64,000 bases of DNA, from positions 1-64,000 of the forward strand of contig JBQCCR010000007.1 of assembly GCA_051961995.1 (NCBI GenBank), written 5' to 3'. Made by a program: the position numbers and the translations under genes. Positions 37,582 through 46,431 of the stretch are shown here, in pieces (position 1 is the stretch's first letter; each line of letters opens with the position of its first letter). The notes beneath the pieces were generated by a model. The model saw nothing but the letters and a program-made list of their open reading frames with translations, was not told where the DNA came from and did not search any database. The DNA is from 66-474 sp051961995. GTDB taxonomy: Bacteria; Pseudomonadota; Gammaproteobacteria; Xanthomonadales; Rhodanobacteraceae.

Positions 37582-39543
37582 ATGGCGAGTGCCCGTTCCA
37601 ACGTGGTGCGCCTGGTCAGCTCCGGCGACGGCGCGGTCGCGGCCGACCCGCTGGAGGCGGCGATAGGGCGCGCGCGCCAGCACATCCTCGGCTTGCAGCA
37701 TCACGACGGCTGCTGGAGCCACGAGCTGGAAGCCGATTGCACGATTCCCGCCGAATACGTGCTGATGCTGCATTTCTTCGGCGAGAGCGAACCGCTGCTG
37801 GAACAGCGCATCGCGAATTACCTGCGCGCTCGGCAGAACGCGGAAGGCGGCTGGCCGTTGTACGAAGCCGGCGCGACCGACGTCAGTTGCAGCGTGAAGG
37901 CGTATTACGCGTTGAAACTCGCCGGCGACGATCCCGGGTCGCCGCACATGCAACGCGCGCGCGAGGCGATCCTGAAACACGGCGGCGCGGCACGCGCCAA
38001 CGTGTTCACGCGCATGACGCTGGCGATGTTCGGGCAACTGCCGTGGCGCGGCGTGCCATGGACGCCGATCGAACTGATCCTGCTGCCGCGCTGGTTCCCG
38101 TTCCACGTCAACAAGGTCTCGTACTGGTCGCGTACGGTGATGGTGCCGCTGGCAGTGCTGTGCAGCCTGAAAGCGCGCGCGAGAAATCCGCGCAATATTG
38201 ATGTGCGCGAATTGTTCGCCACGCCGCCGGAACAGGAGCGGCATTACTTCGCGCCGCCGAAGTCGTTGCTTGCACGCATGTTCCTGTGGCTGGACGGAAT
38301 CGGCCACGCGATCGAGCCGCGCATGCCGCGGCGGCTGCGCGCGCGGGCGCTGGAACGCGCGAAGCACTGGATCGTTCCGCGGCTCAACGGCGAGTACGGC
38401 ATCGGCGCGATCTTCCCGGCGATGGTGAACGCTGCCGAAGCGCTGCCGTTGCTGGGCTTCGCCCCGGATCATCCGTACTGCCATGATGCGCGCAAGGCGT
38501 TGCGCGATCTGCTGGTGGTGCACGGCCAGGAAGCCTATTGCCAGCCGTGCACCTCGCCGGTGTGGGATACCGCGCTCACCTGCCTTGCGCTGCAGGAAGA
38601 TCTTCGCGGCGCGCGACTGCCTGCGCTGGTGCGCGGACTGGAATGGTTGCGCCGGCGCCAGTTGCGCGGCGAGCCGGGCGACTGGCGGGCGACGCATCCC
38701 AAGCTGCGCGGCGGCGGCTGGGCATTCCAGTTCCGCAACGATGCCTATCCGGATCTGGATGACACCGCGGTGTGCGCCTGGGCCATGCACCGCTTCGATC
38801 GCGAGCGTTACGGCGACTGCATCGAGCGCGCGGGCGACTGGCTGGTCGGCATGCAGTCGCGCAACGGCGGCTTCGCATCTTTCGACGCCGACAACACCCA
38901 CGCCTGGTTGAACGAGATTCCCTTCGCCGATCACGGCGCGCTGCTGGATCCGCCGACCAGCGATGTCAGCGCGCGCGTGCTTACGCTGCTGGCAAGGTTG
39001 CAACGCCCGCAGGATGCGCGAGCGCGCGAACGCGTGCTGAAATTCCTGCGCGGCGAACAGACGAGCGAGGGCGCCTGGTTCGGGCGCTGGGGCACCAACT
39101 ACATCTACGGCACCTGGTCGGTGCTCACCGCGCTTGCGGCGCTGGGCGTAGACACCCACGCGCCGGAAGTCCGCCGCGCGGCGGCGTGGCTGAAATCCTG
39201 TCAGCGTGGCGACGGCGGCTGGGGCGAAACCAACGACAGTTACTTCGACCCGGCGTTGGCAGGACGCGACCATCGCAGCAGCGCCGCGCAGACCGCGTGG
39301 GCATTGCTGGGGTTGATGGCGGCGGGCGAGCACGACAGCGTGGCGGTCGCGCGCGGCGTAAGCTGGCTGTTGCGCACCCAGCGCGAGGGTCGCTGGCATG
39401 ACGCCGCGTTCAATGCGCCCGGATTCCCGCGCGTGTTCTACCTCAAGTACCACGGCTACGACCTGTACTTCCCGTACTGGGCGCTGGCGCGTTACCGCAA
39501 TATCCGCGCAGATCGAAGCCTTTGCGCTCATGCGATGCCTTGA
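37582..39543 (+). CDS. shc: Squalene-hopene cyclase
   Basis: A 653-residue class II triterpene cyclase with the catalytic acid motif DLDD at 391-394 and several QW repeats (for example QRGDGGWGETNDSYF and QNAEGGWPLYEAG). It also has the conserved HGQEAYCQPCTSPVWDTALT region. It folds and cyclises squalene to hopene/hopanol at the inner-membrane face. Its start follows the squalene synthase stop directly and its stop overlaps hpnG. Length is normal. Confidence 0.97.
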   Translation: MASARSNVVRLVSSGDGAVAADPLEAAIGRARQHILGLQHHDGCWSHELEADCTIPAEYVLMLHFFGESEPLLEQRIANYLRARQNAEGGWPLYEAGATDVSCSVKAYYALKLAGDDPGSPHMQRAREAILKHGGAARANVFTRMTLAMFGQLPWRGVPWTPIELILLPRWFPFHVNKVSYWSRTVMVPLAVLCSLKARARNPRNIDVRELFATPPEQERHYFAPPKSLLARMFLWLDGIGHAIEPRMPRRLRARALERAKHWIVPRLNGEYGIGAIFPAMVNAAEALPLLGFAPDHPYCHDARKALRDLLVVHGQEAYCQPCTSPVWDTALTCLALQEDLRGARLPALVRGLEWLRRRQLRGEPGDWRATHPKLRGGGWAFQFRNDAYPDLDDTAVCAWAMHRFDRERYGDCIERAGDWLVGMQSRNGGFASFDADNTHAWLNEIPFADHGALLDPPTSDVSARVLTLLARLQRPQDARARERVLKFLRGEQTSEGAWFGRWGTNYIYGTWSVLTALAALGVDTHAPEVRRAAAWLKSCQRGDGGWGETNDSYFDPALAGRDHRSSAAQTAWALLGLMAAGEHDSVAVARGVSWLLRTQREGRWHDAAFNAPGFPRVFYLKYHGYDLYFPYWALARYRNIRADRSLCAHAMP

Positions 39544-40268
39544 TGTCACGTGCCCGGCGTATGAACTTTGCAAGCCGCTCCCTCGGAGTCGTCGTCGCGT
39601 TGCCGATCGAGGCCGGCAGCTTCGGCCTCGAACATCGGCGTGCGGGCGATTGCGAGACCTTCGATTGGGGCATGCTCGCCATCGCGGGACTCGGCTTCGA
39701 GCGCGCGGGTGACGCGGCGCGCACGCTGACCGAACGCGGCGTGCGAGCGTTGCTGAGCTGGGGTGTTGCGGGTGGACTCTCGCCTGCATTGTCTACCGGC
39801 GATTTGCTGTTGCCGTTGCGCGTGATCGCCGATCAGGGTGAATGGAATACCGATCCGGAGTTGCGCGCGCGCCTGCGGTGCGTACTCGGTGGGCATGCCC
39901 TGGAGGGCGGCACGCTCCATTGCAGCCGCGCGCCGGTGACATCGGTTGAGGAGAAAAAGGCATTGGCTGTACGCGGCATGCTTGCCGTGGACATGGAAAG
40001 CGCGGCGGTGGCGACAGCGGCGCAACGCGCGGGTATCCCGTTCGTGGCGGTCAAGGCGATCTGCGATCCGGCGTCGCGTGAAATTCCGGCCGCTGCATTG
40101 CGATTGCTCGACGATGACGGTTCGCTGCGCTGGCGAGCCATGCCATCGCTGCTGCACGACGGCCCGCGCACCTGGCGCGGGTTGAACCAGTTGCGCGAGG
40201 ATCTGGCCGTCGCCCGCGGCAGTCTCTGGCGCGCCGCGCGCGCGCTGCCGCGGTGCGCGCAATCGTGA
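39543..40268 (+). CDS. hpnG: Adenosylhopane nucleosidase/phosphorylase HpnG
   Basis: A 241-residue purine-nucleosidase-like protein with VVVALPIEAGSFGLE at the start and the family core GMLAVDMESAAVATAAQRAG. The ending PSLLHDGPRTWRGLNQLRED is typical of the hopanoid branch. It removes adenine from adenosylhopane to give ribosyl- or phosphoribosyl-hopane. The ATG at 39543 shares bases with the shc stop (TGATG); a later Met (39561) is possible. hpnA overlaps at the other end. Confidence 0.9.
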   Translation: MSRARRMNFASRSLGVVVALPIEAGSFGLEHRRAGDCETFDWGMLAIAGLGFERAGDAARTLTERGVRALLSWGVAGGLSPALSTGDLLLPLRVIADQGEWNTDPELRARLRCVLGGHALEGGTLHCSRAPVTSVEEKKALAVRGMLAVDMESAAVATAAQRAGIPFVAVKAICDPASREIPAAALRLLDDDGSLRWRAMPSLLHDGPRTWRGLNQLREDLAVARGSLWRAARALPRCAQS

Positions 40269-41266
40269 ACGCGCGCGGCGAATTGATGTTGGTCACCGGC
40301 GCCACCGGATTCGTCGGTTCGGCGGTGGTGCGCACCTTGCTGGATGCCGGCCAGCGTGTGCGCGCGCTGGTCCGCGCGACCAGCCGGCTCGACAACTTGC
40401 GCGGTCTCGATATCGAGACCGTGACCGGCGATTTGTGTGCGCCAGAAACCCTGCGGGCGGCGGTGCGTGGATGTCGCGGCGTGTTCCACGTCGCCGCCGA
40501 TTACCGGATGTGGACGCGACGGCCTTCTGAAATCTACGCGACCAATGTGCGCGGCAGCCGCAACCTGCTGTTGGCCGCCGCGCGTGCCGGCGTTCAGCGC
40601 ATGGTCTATACCAGCAGCGTGGCCACGCTCGGGACAACCCGGGATGGTTCGCCGGCAGACGAGGAAACATCCGCTTCGTATGAGGACATGATCGGCCACT
40701 ACAAACGCTCGAAGTTCCTTGCCGAGCGCAAGGTTCGCGCGCTGGCGAAGATCCATGAGCTGGATGTCGTGATCGTCAATCCCGCCGCACCGGTCGGTCC
40801 GCGCGATATCAAGCCGACGCCGACCGGACGCATGATCCTGGACGCTGCGCGCGGACGCATGCCGGCGTACGTGGATACGGGCCTGGACATCGTGCACGTG
40901 GATGACGTCGCCTCCGGTCACTGGCTCGCCTATCAGCGCGGTACGCGCGCACGTCGCTACATCCTTGGCGGAGAGAACCTGACTTTGCGGGAAATCCTCA
41001 CGCGCGTGGCGGCAATCAGCGGCCACCGTCCGCCGCGCTGGCGGCTGCCGCCAGGCGCCGTGCTGCCGGTCGCGCGGATCGCGGAAACCTGGGCGCGTTT
41101 CAGCGGCCGGGAGCCGCTGATCACCGTCGCTGGCGTGGAGTTGTCGCGCAAGCGGATGTTTTTCTCGCACGCGCGTGCCGCGCGGGAACTCGGTTATGCA
41201 CCGCGCCCGGCGCAGGCGGCGCTGGAAGACGCGGTGAAATGGTTCGACGCGAACGGATACGCATGA
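40265..41266 (+). CDS. hpnA: Hopanoid-associated sugar epimerase HpnA
   Basis: A 333-residue extended SDR (NAD-dependent epimerase/dehydratase). The cofactor loop is LVTGATGFVGSAVV, followed by SSVATLG, then HYKRSKFLAE carrying the catalytic Tyr-x3-Lys, and VIVNPAAPVGPRDIKPTPTG, all as in the HpnA family. Its reaction on the hopanoid side chain is not settled. GTG at 40265 overlaps the hpnG stop (GTGA). A GTG at 40253 or the ATG at 40286 are alternatives. A 114-base gap with a small GC hairpin follows before the mevalonate genes. Confidence 0.9.
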   Translation: MNARGELMLVTGATGFVGSAVVRTLLDAGQRVRALVRATSRLDNLRGLDIETVTGDLCAPETLRAAVRGCRGVFHVAADYRMWTRRPSEIYATNVRGSRNLLLAAARAGVQRMVYTSSVATLGTTRDGSPADEETSASYEDMIGHYKRSKFLAERKVRALAKIHELDVVIVNPAAPVGPRDIKPTPTGRMILDAARGRMPAYVDTGLDIVHVDDVASGHWLAYQRGTRARRYILGGENLTLREILTRVAAISGHRPPRWRLPPGAVLPVARIAETWARFSGREPLITVAGVELSRKRMFFSHARAARELGYAPRPAQAALEDAVKWFDANGYA

Positions 41267-41380
41267 AGTGTTTCGCGCAGGTTCATCCTGCCGCTGATGC
41301 GGCGGGTTGCAGCGCTCTTCATTTCACAGCCCGCTTACGCCGCCGCCGTATGCTGATCCAGTTAAAGAGGAAGATCTTCC

Positions 41381-42379
41381 ATGGCAGGGATTGCCCAGGC
41401 GCAGCCGAACATCGCCCTGATCAAATATTGGGGCAAGCGCGACACGGCGCTGAATTTGCCGGCGACCGGATCGCTTTCCGTTACCCTGGACTCGCTGTGG
41501 ACACGCACGCGGGTGGAATTCGACGCGGCGTTGAAGGGCGACGAATTTCGCCTGAACGACATGCCGGCGCCCGCCGCGTTGGCGCGTGTCTCGGCGTGCC
41601 TGGACTCGGTGCGCGCGCTCGCGGGCGTCGAGGCGTGCGCGCGCATCGAGAGCTACAACAATTTTCCGACCGCTGCGGGGTTGGCGTCTTCCGCTTCCGG
41701 CTTTGCTGCGCTGGTGGTGGCCGCGAGTGCCGCGCTGGATCTGCGGCTGAATCGCCGCATTCTCTCGAGCCTGGCGCGGCGCGGTTCCGGTTCCGCGGCG
41801 CGCTCGCTGTTCGGCGGTTACGTGTTGCTGACCACCCGTCGCAGCGGCTCGGGCCTGGACGCCACGCCGCGCTCGCTGCTGCCGGGCAAGGACTGGCCGC
41901 TGGAGATGGTGATCGCGGTGACCTCGCGCAGCGCCAAGCCGGTCGGCTCGCGCGCCGGCATGGAAATCAGCCGGCGCACGTCGCCGTTCTACAACGAGTG
42001 GGTGGCGAACGCCGATGCCGATCTCGCCATTGCGCAGGCTGCGGTGCTGGCGCACGACTTTGCGGCACTGGCCGCGGTCAGTGAACACAACTGCCTGAAA
42101 ATGCATGCGGTGATGATGTCCAGCCGTCCTCCGCTCATGTACTGGAATGCGGCGACACTGGAATGCATGCACCGCATCCGCGATTTGCGCGAGCGCGACG
42201 GCGTGCGGGTGTTCTTCACCATTGATGCCGGTCCGCAGGTCAAGGCGGTCTGCGTGTCCGAGGACGCCGAGCGCGTCGCCAAGGCGCTGGCCGACGTGCC
42301 GGGCGTTGCCACGATCCTGCGCAGCCGCCTTGGCGAGGGTGCGCGATTGTTGCGTGAGAGTGAAAGGGAGGCTGCTTGA
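41381..42379 (+). CDS. mvaD: Diphosphomevalonate decarboxylase
   Basis: A 332-residue GHMP-fold enzyme with ALIKYWGKRD near residue 12, the phosphate loop SYNNFPTAAGLASSASGFAA at 91-110 and the catalytic Asp282 in TIDAGPQVK. It converts mevalonate diphosphate to IPP with ATP, the last step of the classical mevalonate route. ATG at 41381 has AGAGGAAG upstream. Its stop overlaps the phosphomevalonate kinase start (TGATG). All conserved active-site positions I can recognise are intact. Confidence 0.93.
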   Translation: MAGIAQAQPNIALIKYWGKRDTALNLPATGSLSVTLDSLWTRTRVEFDAALKGDEFRLNDMPAPAALARVSACLDSVRALAGVEACARIESYNNFPTAAGLASSASGFAALVVAASAALDLRLNRRILSSLARRGSGSAARSLFGGYVLLTTRRSGSGLDATPRSLLPGKDWPLEMVIAVTSRSAKPVGSRAGMEISRRTSPFYNEWVANADADLAIAQAAVLAHDFAALAAVSEHNCLKMHAVMMSSRPPLMYWNAATLECMHRIRDLRERDGVRVFFTIDAGPQVKAVCVSEDAERVAKALADVPGVATILRSRLGEGARLLRESEREAA

Positions 42380-43509
42380 TGCGTATCGAAGCGAGTGCGC
42401 CCGGCAAACTGGTCGTGATCGGCGAATATGCCGTGCTGGAGGGCGCGCCGGCGCTGGTGCTCGCCGTGGATCGGCGCGCGGGCGTGGTACTGGAAGAATG
42501 CGACGGCGACGAATGCCGCATTGATGCGCCGGAAATCGGCGTGCTGGGTGCACGCTGGCGAATGGATGCCGATGGTTGCGTGCGCTGGAGCGATCTGGGC
42601 GGAGCGGACGCCGAACGGATGCGGCTCATCACCACCGCCATCGAAACCCTGTGTGCGGGGCGGGCACCCGCACCGTTCCGCGCGCGCCTGGATACGCGCG
42701 CGTTCTTCCTCGATGACACGCGCCAGAAGCTCGGCCTTGGCTCGAGTGCGGCGCTCACCGTCGCCTTGACTGCGGCCGTGGCGGCGTATCAAGGCCGGGA
42801 GACGCCGTCCGCGCAACGGCTGATCGCGATGCATCGCATGTTCCAGGATGGGCGCGGCAGCGGGGTGGATGTCGCGGCCAGCCTGCGCGGCGGCGCGACC
42901 ACCTATCGCCTGCACTCCAGCGCTCCGCGCATCGCGCCCGTCGTCTGGCCGTCATCATTGCAATGGTGCTGCGTGTGGTCGGGCCGGCCGGCGCAAACCG
43001 CCGAGATGCTGCAGCGGATGGCGGTGTGGCGCGCGCGCGCGCCCGCCAGTTATGGATTGCTGTTGCGCGACCTGCGCCTGTGCGCGGAAGCGGCGAGCAT
43101 GGCGCTCGACGCAGGCAACGTGGCCGCGCTGCTGGAAACCGTTGCGCTTTACGCGGAGGGTCTGCGCAAACTGGGCGAAGCCAGCGGCGTGGATATCGTG
43201 AGCTTCGAACATCGCGCGATCGGGGCGTGCGCGGCGGCATGCGGGGTCACCTACAAGCCTTGTGGAGCAGGCGGCGGCGACGTCGGGATTGCACTGGCGG
43301 CCGATCCTGCGCGCCTGCGGGCGTTCCGGAAGCGCATCGCGCGCGAGGGCTTCCGGGAAATCGAAATGGAACTCGACCCGCAAGGATTGCGCGTGCTCTC
43401 CGCCGGATCTCCGGAAGGCATCGGCTCTGCGGACGATTTCCACGCGCAGGCGGCGCTGGCGGGCGCCGGGCAGGCACGGCTGCTGCCGCGCGCGGGCACC
43501 GTGCACTGA
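42379..43509 (+). CDS. mvaK2: Phosphomevalonate kinase
   Basis: A 376-residue GHMP kinase with N-terminal SAPGKLVVIGEYAVLEGAPA, ATP loop KLGLGSSAALTV at 118-129, GSGVDVAASLRGG at 160-172 and the C-terminal KPCGAGGGDVGIAL motif. It phosphorylates mevalonate-5-phosphate to the diphosphate. Lies between mvaD and the HMG-CoA reductase/mevalonate kinase fusion, making three consecutive genes with GHMP domains. The presence of both this gene and a classical decarboxylase argues for the classical rather than the archaeal mevalonate route. Confidence 0.9.
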   Translation: MRIEASAPGKLVVIGEYAVLEGAPALVLAVDRRAGVVLEECDGDECRIDAPEIGVLGARWRMDADGCVRWSDLGGADAERMRLITTAIETLCAGRAPAPFRARLDTRAFFLDDTRQKLGLGSSAALTVALTAAVAAYQGRETPSAQRLIAMHRMFQDGRGSGVDVAASLRGGATTYRLHSSAPRIAPVVWPSSLQWCCVWSGRPAQTAEMLQRMAVWRARAPASYGLLLRDLRLCAEAASMALDAGNVAALLETVALYAEGLRKLGEASGVDIVSFEHRAIGACAAACGVTYKPCGAGGGDVGIALAADPARLRAFRKRIAREGFREIEMELDPQGLRVLSAGSPEGIGSADDFHAQAALAGAGQARLLPRAGTVH

Positions 43510-43521
43510 AGGAAGAAGATC

Positions 43522-45828
43522 ATGGATGAATCGAATCTTCCGCTGGGCGAATTGGGCATTCCGCAGATCCACCGCCCGCCGAGTCGTTCGCGCATGCCGG
43601 GGTTCTACAGATTGTCGGTAGTGGAGCGCGTGCAATGGGTGCGTGAGCGCGGGCTGTTGCCGCGCGAGGATTGCAGCGCGCTGCTCTCCGGCAGGCACAC
43701 GCTGAACGTCGAATGCGCCGACAAGATGATCGAGAACGTGATCGGCGTGATGGGGTTGCCGGTGGGGCTGGGACTCAACTTCCTGATCAATGACAGGGAG
43801 TACCTGGTGCCGCTGGTGGTCGAGGAGCCCTCGATCGTGGCGGCGTTGAGTTCCGCCGCAAAACTGGTGCGCAGCGCGGGCGGGTTCCGCACAGAGAGCA
43901 CGCGGCCGATCCTGATCGGCCAGGTGCAGGTGGTGGACGTCGCGCATTCCAGCAAGGCGCAGGCCGCGTTGCTGCGGCGCAAGGACGAGATCCTGAACCT
44001 CGCCAACAGCCTGCACCCCAACATGGTCGCGCGCGGCGGCGGCGCCGAGGACATCGAGGTGATGATCCATGCCGCCCCCGATGGCAAGCACGACATGGTC
44101 GTCGTGCACCTCCTGGTGGACACCTGTGACGCGATGGGCGCCAACCTCGTGAACACCATGTGCGAGGGCGTGGCGCCGCTGGTCGAGGCGATCACCGGCG
44201 GCAAGGTCTTTCTGCGCATTCTTTCCAATCTCACCGATCGCGCACTGGTGCGCGCAAGCTGCACCATCCCCGTGAAACTGCTGGGCGGCAAGCGTCACGA
44301 CGGCGCGCAGGTACGCGACGGCGTCGTGCTCGCCAATGATCTGGCGATCGTGGATCCGTATCGCGCCGCCACCCACAACAAGGGCGTGATGAACGGCGTG
44401 GATGCGGTCGCGCTCGCCACCGGCAACGACTGGCGTGCTCTGGAAGCCGCCGCGCACGCCTACGCCGCGCGCGGCAAGGGCTACACCGCGCTGACGCATT
44501 GGTCGAAGAACGACGCCGGCGATCTGGTCGGCAGCATCGAAATGCCGATGAAGGTCGGCATCGTCGGCGGCCCGCTGCAATCCAATCCGACGGTGGCGAT
44601 CAACCATCACCTGCTTGGCATCAAGAGTGCGCGCGAGCTGGCCGAGGTGATGGGCGCGGTCGGCCTTGCCCAGAATTTCTCGGCGTTGCGGGCGCTGGTC
44701 ACCGACGGCATCCAGCAGGGGCACATGACCTTGCATGCACGCAGCGTGGCCACCGCAGCGAAGGCCACGCCGGACATCTTCGACAATGTGGTGGAGCGTC
44801 TGCTGGAAGGCGGCGACGTCAAGATCTGGAAGGCGCGGCAGATCATCGCCGAACTGCGCGGCCAGCCGGTTCCGCCGAAACCCGCGCCCACGTGCGCGCA
44901 GGCATCGGAAGAAGATGCGGCGGGCCACGGCAAGGTGATCCTGCTGGGCGAGCATGCGGTGGTGCATGGACGGCACGCGATCGCGGCCCCGGTACCGCTG
45001 GCGATTCGCGCGCGCGTCGGGGATGCGAAAGAGGGCATCACGCTGGCGATCCCGCGCTGGGGCATCGAGCAGCGACTGCATCAGCATGCCGCGCACCCGG
45101 GTTCCTTCGCGCAGTCGCTGAAGATGCTGCTGGAGAAACTGGAGATCGCCGATCGCAAATTGCTGGTGCAGGTGTTTCCCAATGTGCCGCGGGCGATGGG
45201 CCTGGGAGGGTCGGCCGCGCTCGCGGTTGCGGTGATCCGTGCACTGGATCGCCATTGCAAGCTGAATTTGGGCGAGCAGGACGTCTGCAGTCTCGCCTAC
45301 GAATGCGAAAAGATCGCGCACGGCACGCCCTCGGGCGTGGACAACACCGTGGCCACGTTCGGCCAGGTCGTGCTGTTTCGCCGCGGCGATCCGCCGGTGG
45401 TGAAACCGCTGCATCTCGAGCAACCCTTGCCGCTGGTGATTGGCCTCAGCGGCACCGAAAGCCTGACCGCAAGGATGGTCGCGCGGGTGCGCGAGGCGTG
45501 GCAGCGCAATCGCGTGTTGTACGAACGCATCTTCGACGAGATTGACGCGCTCACGCTGCACGCGGTCGAGGCGCTGGCCGCGCATGACCTGCACCAGCTC
45601 GGCGAGCTCATGAATATCTGTCAGGGCCAATTGAATGCATTGCAGGTGTCGAGCTGGGAGATCGAGGAATTGCTGCAGATCGCACGCGACAACGGCGCGC
45701 TGGGCGCCAAGCTCACCGGCGGCGGCGGGGGCGGTTCGGTGATCGCGTTGTGCCCGGAGGACAGCGACCGGGTGGTGCGCGCGATGCGCAACGCCGGCTA
45801 CCAGGCGATGGAGGTGCAGCTTGGCTGA
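43522..45828 (+). CDS. Fused class II HMG-CoA reductase and mevalonate kinase
   Basis: One uninterrupted 768-residue frame with two enzymes. Residues ~1-445 are a class II HMG-CoA reductase: ENVIGVMGLPVGLGLNF at 71-87, EEPSIVAA at 101, DTCDAMGANLVNT from 200, THNKG with catalytic Lys287, GNDW with Asp303, and QGHMTLHAR with catalytic His401. Residues ~469-768 are a GHMP mevalonate kinase: HGKVILLGEHAVVHG from 469, MGLGGSAALAVA from 559, catalytic Asp607 in GTPSGVDNT, and LTGGGGGGS from 731. A Pro/Ala/acidic linker (450-468) joins them. It would take HMG-CoA through mevalonate to mevalonate-5-phosphate. Asp200 matches the position of P. mevalonii Asp146 that favours NADH. ATG preceded by GAAGGAAG. 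Confidence 0.93.
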   Translation: MDESNLPLGELGIPQIHRPPSRSRMPGFYRLSVVERVQWVRERGLLPREDCSALLSGRHTLNVECADKMIENVIGVMGLPVGLGLNFLINDREYLVPLVVEEPSIVAALSSAAKLVRSAGGFRTESTRPILIGQVQVVDVAHSSKAQAALLRRKDEILNLANSLHPNMVARGGGAEDIEVMIHAAPDGKHDMVVVHLLVDTCDAMGANLVNTMCEGVAPLVEAITGGKVFLRILSNLTDRALVRASCTIPVKLLGGKRHDGAQVRDGVVLANDLAIVDPYRAATHNKGVMNGVDAVALATGNDWRALEAAAHAYAARGKGYTALTHWSKNDAGDLVGSIEMPMKVGIVGGPLQSNPTVAINHHLLGIKSARELAEVMGAVGLAQNFSALRALVTDGIQQGHMTLHARSVATAAKATPDIFDNVVERLLEGGDVKIWKARQIIAELRGQPVPPKPAPTCAQASEEDAAGHGKVILLGEHAVVHGRHAIAAPVPLAIRARVGDAKEGITLAIPRWGIEQRLHQHAAHPGSFAQSLKMLLEKLEIADRKLLVQVFPNVPRAMGLGGSAALAVAVIRALDRHCKLNLGEQDVCSLAYECEKIAHGTPSGVDNTVATFGQVVLFRRGDPPVVKPLHLEQPLPLVIGLSGTESLTARMVARVREAWQRNRVLYERIFDEIDALTLHAVEALAAHDLHQLGELMNICQGQLNALQVSSWEIEELLQIARDNGALGAKLTGGGGGGSVIALCPEDSDRVVRAMRNAGYQAMEVQLG

Positions 45829-46399
45829 GGCGCTGCAACGCGATGCGGTGGTGTCCTCCGAGGCCGAACCGCTGATCCTGGTGGATGCGGATGATCGCGA
45901 GATCGGGCACGCCAGCAAGGCTGATTGCCACGACAGCCACGGTATCCTGCATCGCGCGTTTTCGCTGTTCGTGTTCAACGGCCACGGCGAACTGCTCTTG
46001 CAGCAGCGCAGCGCGGAGAAGCGCCTGTGGCCGGGTTACTGGTCCAACAGTTGCTGCAGCCATCCGCGCCAGGGCGAAGAAATGCGTGAAGCCACGCAGC
46101 GGCGCCTGCAACAGGAACTCGGGTTGCGCTGCGCGCTGCGCTTCCTCTACAAATTCGAGTATCAGGCCGATTACGGCGAACTCGGCGCGGAGCACGAGCT
46201 GTGTTCGGTCTACCTCGGCCGTACCAATGCGCCGGTCCACGCCAATCGCAACGAAGTCGCGGCCTGGCGCTGCGTCTCGCCGGCGGAGCTGGATCGCGAG
46301 ATCGCCGAATATCCCGAGCGCTTCACGCCCTGGTTGAAGCTTGAATGGCGACGCCTGCGCCACGATTTCAATGAGGATCTGGCAGCTGTCGCGGCCTGA
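45821..46399 (+). CDS. idi: Isopentenyl-diphosphate delta-isomerase, type I
   Basis: A 192-residue Nudix-fold isomerase with HRAFSLFVFNGHGELLLQQR, the catalytic-cysteine block WSNSCCSHPRQGEE and the metal/acid residues in FEYQADYGELGAEHELCSVY. It interconverts IPP and DMAPP. It starts with TTG at 45821 inside the end of the fusion gene; GGAGGT ends five bases before it, so the TTG start is well supported despite being rare. Being type I it needs divalent metal, not flavin. Isomerisation is essential when IPP comes only from mevalonate. Confidence 0.92.
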   Translation: MAEALQRDAVVSSEAEPLILVDADDREIGHASKADCHDSHGILHRAFSLFVFNGHGELLLQQRSAEKRLWPGYWSNSCCSHPRQGEEMREATQRRLQQELGLRCALRFLYKFEYQADYGELGAEHELCSVYLGRTNAPVHANRNEVAAWRCVSPAELDREIAEYPERFTPWLKLEWRRLRHDFNEDLAAVAA

Positions 46400-46431
46400 T
46401 CGCCGCGGCGGAATCAAGGAGGATTCACCAC

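Noticed and set aside
37507..39789. A 760-codon open frame opposite squalene-hopene cyclase
   Set aside because: Antisense shadow of shc; no motif, no ribosome-binding site that decides a start.
41267..41380. A separate promoter for the mevalonate genes
   Set aside because: The gap has a small CCGC/GCGG hairpin, but no -35/-10 pair with acceptable spacing was found.
42955..45978. A 1007-codon open frame on the minus strand opposite the mevalonate genes
   Set aside because: It lies entirely opposite well-recognised enzymes, has no family signature and a composition rich in His/Arg/Gln/Ala, as is usual for antisense frames in GC-rich DNA.
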